Of a DNA stretch of 64,000 nt, positions 1-7,748 are shown piece after piece (the first letter of the stretch is position 1; each line of letters opens with the position of its first letter). This DNA is from Acidobacteriota bacterium (GTDB taxonomy: Bacteria > Acidobacteriota > Terriglobia > Terriglobales > Acidobacteriaceae): contig JAJYBU010000017.1 of assembly GCA_021778845.1 (NCBI GenBank), positions 1 to 64,000 on the forward strand. Reading direction: 5' to 3'. The position numbers and the translations under genes were made by a program. The notes beneath the pieces were generated by a model. That model saw only the letters and a program-made list of their open reading frames with translations. It was not told the origin of the DNA and made no database searches.

Positions 1-1
1 C

Positions 2-508
2 GTCGGCTCCACAGGTCACGTCAACTTCACCACGTCCAAAGCCAGCCGGTGGCAGACGGATTCGCGCCGCTGCCACATCAATTGGGTCATTCTCGACAGC
101 GACTGGGAGGCTGAGTTCTGCCGCGTAGCAGAGAATCATCCCCGTGTGCGCGCCTACGTCAAAAACCACAATCTCGGCTTCGACGTGCCCTATCGTCACG
201 GCTCGGGCAGCCACGTCTACCGGCCCGACTTCATCGTTCTGGTGGAGGATGGCCACGGCGAAGACGACCTGCTGCATCTGGTGGTCGAGGTCAAGGGCTA
301 CCGCCGCGAAGACGCCAAGGACAAGAAACTCGCCATGCAGACCTACTGGATTCCCGGCGTCAACGCCAGCGGCCAGTTTGGGCGCTGGGCCTTTGTGGAG
401 TTCATTGAGGTCTTCGGCATGGAGGCCGACTTCGCAGCCAAGGTTGAATCCGAGTTCTGCCGCGTGATGGACTCCGTCACCCAGCCCCAGCCCGCGCAGC
501 CTGCATAG
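2..508 (+). CDS. Type III-like restriction endonuclease (Res), C-terminal part
   Basis: This is the last 168 codons of a gene that enters from outside the window, so there is no start codon here. The visible part holds a PD-(D/E)xK nuclease core: RPDF at visible residues 74-77, then a beta strand ending in EVKG (96-99). It resembles the C-terminal domain of large DEAD/DEAH-helicase restriction subunits of type III systems, which cut DNA when their partner methyltransferase has not marked it. The helicase part would lie upstream and cannot be seen. The methyltransferase gene starts 17 bases downstream, which supports a restriction-modification pair. The exact subfamily is an inference. Confidence 0.8.
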   Translation, partial: VGSTGHVNFTTSKASRWQTDSRRCHINWVILDSDWEAEFCRVAENHPRVRAYVKNHNLGFDVPYRHGSGSHVYRPDFIVLVEDGHGEDDLLHLVVEVKGYRREDAKDKKLAMQTYWIPGVNASGQFGRWAFVEFIEVFGMEADFAAKVESEFCRVMDSVTQPQPAQPA

Positions 509-524
509 AGGAAAAGGAAGAATC

Positions 525-3329
525 ATGGCCAGGACGACAAAAGATAAGCCGAAGAAGATCGTCGAAACCCTCCTGCACGATGAGGCGTCGCGCAAGAACA
601 TTCCCACGGCGGAGTATCAGTCCGTCATGCGCGCCGAGGAACTCTCGCCCATCCGCGTGGCCTATGAACGGCGCAATCGCGACCTGGACCCGCAACTGGT
701 CTGGCGCGGCAAGGACGAGCAGGACTGGTCCGATCTGGTGGTGGCCGCTCCGCCGCTCTACATTCAGGAGAAGGTTCACCCCAAGGTGCTCATCGACGAC
801 CTGCAGCGGCAGACGCAGGCGAGCAAAGATGCAACGGCCCCGCAGTTCGATCTGTTTGCCGACTTCAACGGTCTGCCCAGCACGGAGGCGCGCACGGAGT
901 TTTATCAGCACGACGCCCACTGGTCGAACCGGATGATTCTGGGGGACAGCCTGCAGGTGATGGCGTCATTGGCGGAGCGCGAAGGACTGCGCGGCAAGGT
1001 GCAGTGCATTTATCTCGACCCACCCTACGGCATCAAGTTCAACTCCAATTTTCAGTGGTCCACGACCAGCCGCGATGTCAAAGACGGAAATGTCGATCAC
1101 ATCACACGGGAACCCGAGCAGGTGAAGGCGTTTCGAGACACCTGGCGGGATGGGATTCATTCCTACTTGACATATCTTCGAGATCGCCTAACCGTTGCGC
1201 GGGATTTGCTCAGCGATTCCGGCTCGATCTTTGTGCAGATTGGGGATGAGAATGTGCATCGCGTGCGCGCATTGCTCGAAGAGATATTTGGTGAAGATAA
1301 CTTTGTAAGCTCAATTCAGTTTCAAACTACAACTGGCCAAGCATCTGATATTTTGCCTAGGTCGGGAGATTACGTTCTCTGGACTGCTAAGCACAAAGCG
1401 AGCTTGAAATATCGAGTCCTCTATAAGGAGAAAGATCTCAACGAGCTTGCTAGCTACTCGAACGCGCTGTCCATATTGAGTGGGGAAGTGCGGCGACTGA
1501 CGGAGTCGGAAATTAAGGGCGCGGTTGCGATTTCTGAAGAATGGAAGGTCTATTCTGCGCAAAACTTGCGTTCACAGGATTCAGGCAATGAAGGCAATCG
1601 CCAGTTTGAGTATCGCAGAAGACTCTTTGATTGTGGACCGAATCATCACTGGAAAACGGCTCCAATCCCAGGAGTTAAGCGCCTTGGACACGCTTCGCGT
1701 ATCCAGATCAACGGAAATACACCGAACTACATCCGCTTTGTTGATGATTATCCCGTAATCGAATACACAAACAAGTGGGATGATACAGCAATTGCTGGAT
1801 TTAGCGGCGATAAGAAGCGATATGTTGTCGAAACCCCCGCGAAGGTAATTCAGAGATGCGTATTGTTAGCTACCGATCCCGGTGACCTTGTATTGGACCC
1901 AACCTGCGGCTCCGGCACAACCGCCTTCGTTGCCGAGCAATGGGGCCGCCGCTGGATCACCATCGACACCTCTCGCGTCGCGCTTGCTCTCGCTCGTGCC
2001 CGTATCATGGGCGCTCGGTATCCGTATTACCTTCTGGCTGACAGCCCCGAAGGGCAGACGAAAGAAGCAGAGCTTCAGGGCAGAGTTCCATCCGGAGGGC
2101 CGACACACGGCAACATCCGTCATGGCTTTGTCTATGAGCGCGTGCCGCACATCACGCTGAAGTCCATCGCCAACAACGCCGAGATTGACGTGATCTGGGA
2201 GGACTACCAGACGCGCCTGGAACTGCTGCGCACGCAGTTGAATGCTGCACTGGGCAAACAGTGGGAAGAGTGGGAGATTCCCCGCGAGGCCGACGCCAAG
2301 TGGCCCGCCAAAACCAAGGAACTCCACGCCGCATGGTGGGAGCAGCGCATCGGCCGTCAGAAGGCCATTGACGCCTCCATCGCCGCCAAGGCCGACTTCG
2401 AGTATCTCTACGACAAACCCTACGACGACAAAAAGAAGGTCCGCGTCGCCGGTCCCTTCACCGTCGAGAGCCTGTCGCCGCACCGCGTGCTGGCCGTGGA
2501 CGAGAATGAAGACCTGATCGAAACCTCTGGCCGCGCCGACGCCGATACGCGAGACGCAAAGAACTTTGTCCAGGTCATCCTCGACAACCTGAAGACCAGC
2601 GGCGTGCAGCAGGCGCACAAGGAAGACAAGATCACCTTCACCACGCTCGCGCCGTGGCCCGGCAACTACATCTGTGCCGAGGGCCGCTACAGTGAAACCG
2701 ATGGAAGCGAGAAGCGCGCCGGCATCTTCATCGGCCCAGAGTTTGGCACCGTGACCCGCGAAGACCTGGTGGCCGCCGCGCGCGAGGCCGGCGATGCCGC
2801 CTTTGACGTGCTGATCGCCTGCGCCTTCAGCTACGACGCCCACTCCGCCGACTTCAACAAGCTGGGCCGCATTCCCGTGCTGAAGGCCCGCATGAACGCC
2901 GACCTGCACATGGCCGCCGACCTGAAGAACACTGGCAAGGGCAATCTGTTCGTCATCTTCGGCGAGCCGGACATTGAGATTCTGCCCGGAGCGGACGGCA
3001 AGTTGCAGGTGAAGGTGCGCGGCGTAGATGTCTTCCACCCAAGCACCGGCGAGGTGCGCAGCAACGGCCCGGATGAGATTGCCTGCTGGTTCCTGGACAC
3101 GGACTACAACGAGGAGAGCTTCTTCGTGCGCCACGCCTACTTCCTGGGCGCGAACGATCCGTACAAGTCGCTGAAGACGACGCTGAAGGCCGAGATCAAT
3201 GAAGAGGCATGGGAGTCTCTGCACAGCGACACCTCGCGCCCCTTTGACAAGCCGGAGTCAGGACGCATCGCCGTCAAGGTCATCAACCACCTTGGCGATG
3301 AGGTGATGAAAGTCTTTCGGGTGAACTGA
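525..3329 (+). CDS. Site-specific DNA methyltransferase (Mod-like, beta class)
   Basis: An adenine-N6 or cytosine-N4 DNA methyltransferase of 934 residues. The catalytic motif IV, DPPYG, is at residue 165 and the S-adenosylmethionine-binding motif I, DPTCGSGT, at residue 458. Motif IV before motif I is the order of beta-class enzymes such as type III Mod subunits. The stretch between the motifs should include the target-recognition region, and the DNA there is visibly AT-richer than the rest of the gene. The C-terminal ~400 residues are longer than in typical Mod proteins, and I do not assign them a function. The start ATG has an AGGAAG box. The gene lies between the Res gene and the helicase gene on the same strand. 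Confidence 0.9.
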   Translation: MARTTKDKPKKIVETLLHDEASRKNIPTAEYQSVMRAEELSPIRVAYERRNRDLDPQLVWRGKDEQDWSDLVVAAPPLYIQEKVHPKVLIDDLQRQTQASKDATAPQFDLFADFNGLPSTEARTEFYQHDAHWSNRMILGDSLQVMASLAEREGLRGKVQCIYLDPPYGIKFNSNFQWSTTSRDVKDGNVDHITREPEQVKAFRDTWRDGIHSYLTYLRDRLTVARDLLSDSGSIFVQIGDENVHRVRALLEEIFGEDNFVSSIQFQTTTGQASDILPRSGDYVLWTAKHKASLKYRVLYKEKDLNELASYSNALSILSGEVRRLTESEIKGAVAISEEWKVYSAQNLRSQDSGNEGNRQFEYRRRLFDCGPNHHWKTAPIPGVKRLGHASRIQINGNTPNYIRFVDDYPVIEYTNKWDDTAIAGFSGDKKRYVVETPAKVIQRCVLLATDPGDLVLDPTCGSGTTAFVAEQWGRRWITIDTSRVALALARARIMGARYPYYLLADSPEGQTKEAELQGRVPSGGPTHGNIRHGFVYERVPHITLKSIANNAEIDVIWEDYQTRLELLRTQLNAALGKQWEEWEIPREADAKWPAKTKELHAAWWEQRIGRQKAIDASIAAKADFEYLYDKPYDDKKKVRVAGPFTVESLSPHRVLAVDENEDLIETSGRADADTRDAKNFVQVILDNLKTSGVQQAHKEDKITFTTLAPWPGNYICAEGRYSETDGSEKRAGIFIGPEFGTVTREDLVAAAREAGDAAFDVLIACAFSYDAHSADFNKLGRIPVLKARMNADLHMAADLKNTGKGNLFVIFGEPDIEILPGADGKLQVKVRGVDVFHPSTGEVRSNGPDEIACWFLDTDYNEESFFVRHAYFLGANDPYKSLKTTLKAEINEEAWESLHSDTSRPFDKPESGRIAVKVINHLGDEVMKVFRVN

Positions 3330-3341
3330 GGATTGCCGCCG

Positions 3342-5414
3342 ATGGAGTTCCGAATTGCAGACACATTTACGGACAGCCTGGCCCGCCTGACCGGCGAGGA
3401 GCAGAAGGCCGCAAAGACGGCCACGTTTGACCTGCAAGTAAATCCGTCCAATCCCGGCCTGCAACTGCACAAGCTGGACAAGGCCAAGGACCACAACTTC
3501 TGGTCGATCCGCGTGAGCCGCGATCTGCGCATGATTGTGCATCGCACCGGCACGAGCCTGCTGCTCTGCTATGTTGCCCACCACGACGATGCTTATCAAT
3601 GGGCAGAGCGCCGACGGCTGGAGACGCACCCGAAGACCGGCGCGGCGCAACTGGTGGAGGTGCGGGAGCGCGTGCAGGAGATCACCGTTCCCAGGTATGT
3701 GGAGGTGGAGCATCCTGTCACGAAGCCGCGCGTGCTGCAGGGCATCTCTGAGGGGACGCTGCTGTCCTATGGCGTGCCCCCGGAGTGGGTAACTGACGCG
3801 CTGAACGCGACCGAGGACACGCTGCTGGAGATTGCAGGCCATCTGCCAGGCGAAGCCGCCGAGGCATTGCTGAATCTGGCGACCGGCATACGGCCCCCGT
3901 TGGCTGAGGTTGCGCCCGCAGGTGGCGATCCCTTCGAGCACCCGGACGCGCTGCGCCGCTTCCGCGTGATGAAGAACGTCGAAGAGCTGGCGTTGGCGCT
4001 CGACTACCCGTGGGAGCGCTGGGCGGTGTTTCTGCATCCAGCGCAACGCAAGCTGGTGCAGAAGAACTTCAACGGCCCGGCGCGGGTGGCAGGCACGGCG
4101 GGGACAGGCAAGACCATCGTGGCGTTGCACCGTGCCGCGCACCTGGCGCGCTCGAATCCGCAGGGGCGTGTATTGCTGACGACCTTTTCTGAGCCGCTGG
4201 CAAACGCACTTCGAGCAAAGCTGCGACTGCTGCTGCACAGCGAGCCGCGACTCGGCGAGCGGATCGAAGTCTACTCGATGGATGCGATTGGGCGGCGGCT
4301 CTACGAATTGAATCTTGGAAAACTACGTATCGCGTCGAGTTCCGTGGTGCGTGACCTCATGGAACAGGCTTCCCAGGCGGTGGGCGGGCACAAGTTCTCG
4401 TTGCGCTTTCTGACGACGGAATGGGAGCAGGTGGTCGATGGCTGGCAGTTGGAGAGTTGGGAGGACTACCGGGACGTTGTTCGGCTCGGGCGGAAGACGC
4501 GCCTGAAGGAGCCCCAACGGCAACTGCTGTGGCCGATCTTCGAGCAGGTGCGTGCTGGATTGCGGGAGCAGGTATTGCTGACGACTTCCGGAATGTTCAA
4601 CGTGTTGGCCCGGCACTATGCCGCAGGCGCATCCGCACCGTTCGACTTCGCAGTCGTCGATGAGGCGCAGGACATCAGCATCGCCCAGGTTCGATTCCTC
4701 GCAGCCATCGGCGCAGGCAGGCCCAATGGCCTCTTCTTTGGCGGCGATCTTGGCCAGCGCATCTTCCAGCAGCCGTTCTCATGGAAGACTGCGGGAGTGG
4801 ATGTGCGCGGTCGATCCACGAGCCTCAAAATCAATTACCGGACATCGCACCAGATTCGATCGCAAGCGGATCGCCTGCTGGAGCCGCAGATCGCGGACGT
4901 TGACGGAAACCTTGAGGAGCGCAAGGGGACGGTCTCGCTCTTCAATGGGCCGCAGCCGGACATCAAAACTTATCCGTCTACGGATGAGGAGAGCAAAGCA
5001 GTTGGTGATTGGTTGACCCACCTGCTCAAGGATGGAATGCAATCGCACGAAATCGCGCTTTTCGTCCGCTCCTCCGCCCAGCTTGACCGCGCCAAGGCCG
5101 CAGCCCAACGGGCAGAGATGAAGTACAAAATTCTCGACGAGCATGTTGAGACGACTTCCGGCTATCTGTCCGTAAGTACGATGCACTTGGCAAAGGGACT
5201 GGAGTTCCGGGCGGTGGGCGTGATGGCGTGTGATGACGAGGTGATTCCGCTTCAGGAACGAATCGAGACTGTCACGGACGAATCCGATCTTGAGGATGTC
5301 TATAACACCGAACGGCACCTGCTTTACGTCGCCTGCACCCGTGCCCGCGACCATTTGCTTGTGACCAGCACCGAACCTGCGTCAGAGTTTCTGGAAGACC
5401 TGCTGGCGATTTAG
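3342..5414 (+). CDS. RelE-like domain fused to UvrD/Rep-type helicase
   Basis: A 690-residue protein. Residues 1 to about 95 resemble RelE/ParE toxins, with an HKLD segment, a FWSIRVS strand, DLRMIVH and a HHDDAY segment. After a linker comes a superfamily 1 DNA helicase: Walker A GTAGTGKT at 251-258, Walker B VVDEAQD from 438, a GGDLGQRIF-like motif III region, and C-terminal motifs around SVSTMHLAKGLEF and YVACTRARDHLL. I chose ATG 3342 rather than TTG 3333 because the TGAGGA box at 3327-3332 is well spaced only from the ATG. It starts 12 bases after the methyltransferase gene and is probably co-transcribed with it. The helicase presumably acts on DNA in the same defence module; whether the RelE-like part is active is unknown. 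Confidence 0.88.
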   Translation: MEFRIADTFTDSLARLTGEEQKAAKTATFDLQVNPSNPGLQLHKLDKAKDHNFWSIRVSRDLRMIVHRTGTSLLLCYVAHHDDAYQWAERRRLETHPKTGAAQLVEVRERVQEITVPRYVEVEHPVTKPRVLQGISEGTLLSYGVPPEWVTDALNATEDTLLEIAGHLPGEAAEALLNLATGIRPPLAEVAPAGGDPFEHPDALRRFRVMKNVEELALALDYPWERWAVFLHPAQRKLVQKNFNGPARVAGTAGTGKTIVALHRAAHLARSNPQGRVLLTTFSEPLANALRAKLRLLLHSEPRLGERIEVYSMDAIGRRLYELNLGKLRIASSSVVRDLMEQASQAVGGHKFSLRFLTTEWEQVVDGWQLESWEDYRDVVRLGRKTRLKEPQRQLLWPIFEQVRAGLREQVLLTTSGMFNVLARHYAAGASAPFDFAVVDEAQDISIAQVRFLAAIGAGRPNGLFFGGDLGQRIFQQPFSWKTAGVDVRGRSTSLKINYRTSHQIRSQADRLLEPQIADVDGNLEERKGTVSLFNGPQPDIKTYPSTDEESKAVGDWLTHLLKDGMQSHEIALFVRSSAQLDRAKAAAQRAEMKYKILDEHVETTSGYLSVSTMHLAKGLEFRAVGVMACDDEVIPLQERIETVTDESDLEDVYNTERHLLYVACTRARDHLLVTSTEPASEFLEDLLAI

Positions 5415-5531
5415 TGTGAGCGCGTGATGTATCCATCCAGTTCTTGCGTCAATGGCGTCCGATAACAACGACAATGTTTGAGGAGTTGCTGGCCCGCATT
5501 GATCCACCAACCGCTGGGCAGAGGTCTCAAG

Positions 5532-5551
5532 GGCAGAGGACGTGGGTTCGA
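5532..5551 (+). repeat. Diverged copy of tRNA-Asp 3' segment
   Basis: This 20-base stretch matches the tRNA-Asp fragment at 5652-5671 at 18 of 20 positions. It covers the variable loop and the start of the T-arm and is followed by unrelated bases. It lies 120 bases upstream of the longer fragment in the same orientation. It may be a decayed older attachment site. A chance match is possible because T-arm sequences are strongly conserved. Confidence 0.5.
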
Positions 5552-5644
5552 TAAGGGTCCAATCAGCGTTGCTAAGGGTGTCTCAGGGCGCTCAAACGGG
5601 CCATTCGTGCCCCTGATTTCTATAAGTTACGCGTGGTAGGTTTG

Positions 5645-5689
5645 CTGTCACGGCAGAGGTCGCGGGTTCGAGCCCCGTCGTCCCCGCCA
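5645..5689 (+). other. tRNA-Asp(GTC) 3' half, probable attachment site (att core)
   Basis: These 45 bases are the 3' part of a tRNA: anticodon loop CTGTCAC with anticodon GTC (5647-5649), anticodon 3' stem GGCAG, variable loop AGGTC, T-arm GCGGG/TTCGAGC/CCCGT, acceptor 3' strand CGTCCCC, discriminator G and an encoded CCA. The bases before the loop (GTTTG) cannot pair with GGCAG, and no D-arm or acceptor 5' strand precedes it, so it is not a working tRNA gene. A break exactly at the anticodon loop is typical of tyrosine-integrase elements that enter tRNA genes and leave the 3' half at the far end. The intact tRNA-Asp gene would lie to the left, outside the window. Confidence 0.8.
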
Positions 5690-5752
5690 TACAAAGTGAA
5701 GAACTTAGCTTCGTATGGGACCTCATGTGACACCCAAAAAGGGACACGATCA

Positions 5753-5822
5753 GGGCACAATAAGCGAGTTACGCTTGAGTGCCTGTTTTTGTGGGTTCCC
5801 TCTTTGTGCCCATGTTTGTGCC
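5753..5822. repeat. Short TTTGTGCC-type repeats beside the att core
   Basis: Three copies of one octamer family lie just right of the tRNA fragment: GGGCACAA at 5753-5760 (inverted), TTTGTGCCC at 5803-5811 and TTTGTGCC at 5815-5822. Short repeats in direct and inverted orientation next to a core site resemble the arm-type binding sites of tyrosine integrases. No integrase gene is visible nearby, so this is an inference from arrangement only. The rest of 5415-5910 holds no gene I can support. Confidence 0.35.
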
Positions 5823-5910
5823 GTTGCCTGGCATTCCAACTGGCTTCATGCGAAGCGCAGAGCTAATTCAGGGCGGGTGCTTCGTCCCGCATCGCGGTAG
5901 TGTTCTTTGG

Positions 5911-6090
5911 TTATTTCCGAAGCAGCGGGACTGACTCCATGTGTTGTTTGATCTGAAGTCGGGCATCTCTGCCGAGCGGAAGATCATTCTGGAGCGTCGG
6001 CCAAACCGTATTCATCCGGTCTGCTGTTTCCCGTGCGGTATCAAGAACGAGTTTCGTAGGCACCTGGGCCTTCCGCGCGAAGCGTTCAAG
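5911..6090 (-). other. Displaced C-terminal reading frame of hipA
   Basis: Read on the minus strand one base out of phase with the hipA reading frame, this stretch encodes a typical HipA C terminus. It begins ERFARKAQVP, continues with TARETADRMNTVWP, and stops at TTA 5911-5913. The register is lost near 6086-6090, where DY(F)ER would need one more base. With that base the protein would be 414 residues, the usual HipA size. The cause is either a one-base deletion in the genome or a sequencing error. Confidence 0.75.
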
Positions 6091-7154
6091 TAATCAACAT
6101 TCAACTGATTCGCGGCCTTTTCTTTGGCAATAGAGAGCGCGAACCGACCATCGGCGATGTAGCGCAGAGTAGAGACGAAATCGTAAGCCGGGGACAAACG
6201 CGGCATGCGTTCGTCGGGATAGATCAGCGACCAGTTCTTGAGGTGCATATCGTTGTTGCCGATCCCCACGCTGAAGATCAAGCGGCGGATGAACTCGGCA
6301 AACTGCTCCTCATCGGTCAGCCGCCACAAATCGGTCGCCATGTTGGTGTAACTGTAGTTCTTGTATTTCGCTTCGGGAAACTGACCGTAGAGCTGATTGA
6401 AGTTCTCAATGTGGATGCGGGTGCCGTTGGGGCCCCTATCAAATCGGCGGATGTAATAGGCATTCCCCTTGAGCTGCTGCCAGGCCTCCGGCACCCCCTG
6501 GATCTGGTTGAGGGGAGTCAGGCCTATCTCGGGAACCTGGATGCCGACCTCCCGCGCAAATGTCATCATCGAAAACTCGTTCTCCGGCAGGCCCGGAAAC
6601 GCGGGGGACGGGAGCTTGACGATCCAATGACCGCCGACGCTGGAGGCAGGAATCGAGAGCTGGCGATTCGGATTGCCGATGGCAGAGAGTTTCAACTGCT
6701 CGCCAGCTAGAGAAAAATGCAGCACGTCTCGCCCGGCGCGCACGCGCGCCACTGTGGGGTTCTTTTCAGAAGGCGGTAGGAGGCGGCCTTCGGCATCACG
6801 CACCGTGATAGCGCCGGGAAGATCGTTGCCGAGGAGCCAGAGCAGGAAAAACTCTCGCTGAGCGTTGACTTCTCCTCGATCTGCGATGAACTGGCACAAG
6901 GCTCCTTCTGGTAGCAGATTGGAGAAGAATGGAGGCAGCCTGCGCGTGACGGGACGAACGTTCGGCATGACGTTCCGGTAGGCGTCGTAGTCGCTCAGAC
7001 TCAAGACTGGCCGGTTTGCATCGGCGACGTAGTCTGTGTCGAAGACGAAGAGGTTTTGGTCATTGGGCAGGTTCGTGATGGTGCCGACTAAGTTTTCCCC
7101 CAGTCGGACCTCCAGCACCGTGGGCCGGTTCGGATTACTCGCTGTCTTCGGCAT
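6012..7154 (-). CDS. hipA: HipA-like Ser/Thr kinase toxin (3' frameshift)
   Basis: Toxin of a HipBA-type module. HipA kinases phosphorylate translation factors such as glutamyl-tRNA synthetase and cause growth arrest and persistence. The sequence shows the N-terminal subdomain, a nucleotide-binding strand GGHWIVKLPS, the catalytic loop GNNDMHLKNW and the metal-binding segment YDFVST. The start overlaps the end of hipB by 20 bases. The reading frame ends after 380 residues with a non-homologous tail (NASRGRPRC onwards). A proper HipA C terminus lies in the next frame (5911-6090), so this copy is probably truncated unless the assembly lost a base. The kinase core itself looks complete. Confidence 0.85.
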   Translation of the reverse strand: MPKTASNPNRPTVLEVRLGENLVGTITNLPNDQNLFVFDTDYVADANRPVLSLSDYDAYRNVMPNVRPVTRRLPPFFSNLLPEGALCQFIADRGEVNAQREFFLLWLLGNDLPGAITVRDAEGRLLPPSEKNPTVARVRAGRDVLHFSLAGEQLKLSAIGNPNRQLSIPASSVGGHWIVKLPSPAFPGLPENEFSMMTFAREVGIQVPEIGLTPLNQIQGVPEAWQQLKGNAYYIRRFDRGPNGTRIHIENFNQLYGQFPEAKYKNYSYTNMATDLWRLTDEEQFAEFIRRLIFSVGIGNNDMHLKNWSLIYPDERMPRLSPAYDFVSTLRYIADGRFALSIAKEKAANQLNVDYLNASRGRPRCLRNSFLIPHGKQQTG

Positions 7155-7437
7155 CTTCTGGAACGACTCCTACGAGAGGTATGCTGTCCGCACTGGCTGA
7201 TTGGCCTCCGGCATGTCCGAGAAGAGCCCTCACAGCAGGGACAAGATGCTTGGGAACAAGGACAGGCTCCATCTCTAAGACGCGGGTCATCTCCAGCAGT
7301 GTGGAGACGCGCAGGTCGCCTCCGCGCTCGATTCGTGATACGGCGCTTTGTGGCTGCCCGATGCGCGAGCCCAGCTCCGACTGCGTAAGGCTTTTCGATT
7401 CGCGAGATTGACGAAGCTGATCTTGAATAGATGCCAT
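7135..7437 (-). CDS. hipB: HipB-like XRE antitoxin
   Basis: A 100-residue DNA-binding antitoxin. An XRE helix-turn-helix spans about residues 5-60, with SLTQSELGSRIGQPQSAVSRIE as the core (helices 2 and 3, too long to be chance). A Pro/Gly-rich C-terminal tail follows. HipB proteins bind and inhibit HipA and repress their own operon. Gene order (antitoxin first, 20-base overlap with the toxin) and the inverted repeat immediately upstream at 7440-7477 both fit autorepression. Confidence 0.88.
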   Translation of the reverse strand: MASIQDQLRQSRESKSLTQSELGSRIGQPQSAVSRIERGGDLRVSTLLEMTRVLEMEPVLVPKHLVPAVRALLGHAGGQSASADSIPLVGVVPEDAEDSE

Positions 7438-7439
7438 GA

Positions 7440-7477
7440 CATATATCCTCGATCAAACATATCTCAAGGCATATATG
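7440..7477. promoter_or_regulatory. Inverted-repeat operator upstream of hipB
   Basis: CATATATCCT (7440-7449) and AGGCATATATG (7467-7477) form an imperfect inverted repeat directly before the hipB start. A further CATAT lies in the spacer. The arms resemble the TATCC/GGATA half-sites of the E. coli HipB operator in having a TATCC core. It is probably where HipB represses hipBA. The stretch 7478-7684 beyond it contains no gene I can support. Confidence 0.6.
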
Positions 7478-7650
7478 ACGAATGCGAAGCGAATCGGAGT
7501 TTGTGAGCGTGGGCGATCCTACTTCCGACATCGGCAAAAGCGAGCGCAACGAGCGTTGGTCCCATGACGTGAGCGGTATGGCGGAGTTTTTGCCTGGAGA
7601 AGAGTTGCGACCACCGTTTAGTGGCGGCATTGGACGACAGGTCTTTTCGG

Positions 7651-7699
7651 TTGACGGAGTTTTCTTTCATCTGCTAGCTTTTTCTGTATACAGTATCCC
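7651..7699 (+). promoter_or_regulatory. gcl promoter with GntR-type operator
   Basis: A possible -35 TTGACG (7651-7656) and -10 TAGCTT (7675-7680, 18-base spacer) precede the operator CTGTATACAGTATCCC (7684-7699). The same 16 bases recur at 12144-12159 before glcD. The operator covers the expected transcription start, the position of a repressor site. The regulator is probably the GntR/FCD protein encoded at 11407-12117. The operator repeat is certain; the -10/-35 assignment is weak. Confidence 0.65.
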
Positions 7700-7748
7700 G
7701 TATGCGTAGGAGTGCACGGTGCTGACTGATGATTACAAGGGGATGCCC

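Noticed and set aside
1866-3224. A 452-codon open frame on the minus strand inside the methyltransferase gene
   Set aside because: It lies wholly opposite a gene with clear motifs, has low-complexity Val/Leu/Gly-rich content and no recognisable domain. It is a GC-rich shadow frame.
5474-5554. Short plus-strand frame of 26 codons ending inside the diverged tRNA-like copy
   Set aside because: No clear homology or ribosome-binding site. The ending inside a tRNA-derived repeat argues against a real gene.
5645-5689. Intact tRNA-Asp gene
   Set aside because: Acceptor 5' strand, D-arm and anticodon 5' stem are missing, so it is only the 3' half.
7464-7709. Overlapping 68- and 75-codon frames on both strands between hipB and gcl
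   Set aside because: Neither has a recognisable domain, and both overlap the gcl promoter and operator. Left as non-coding.
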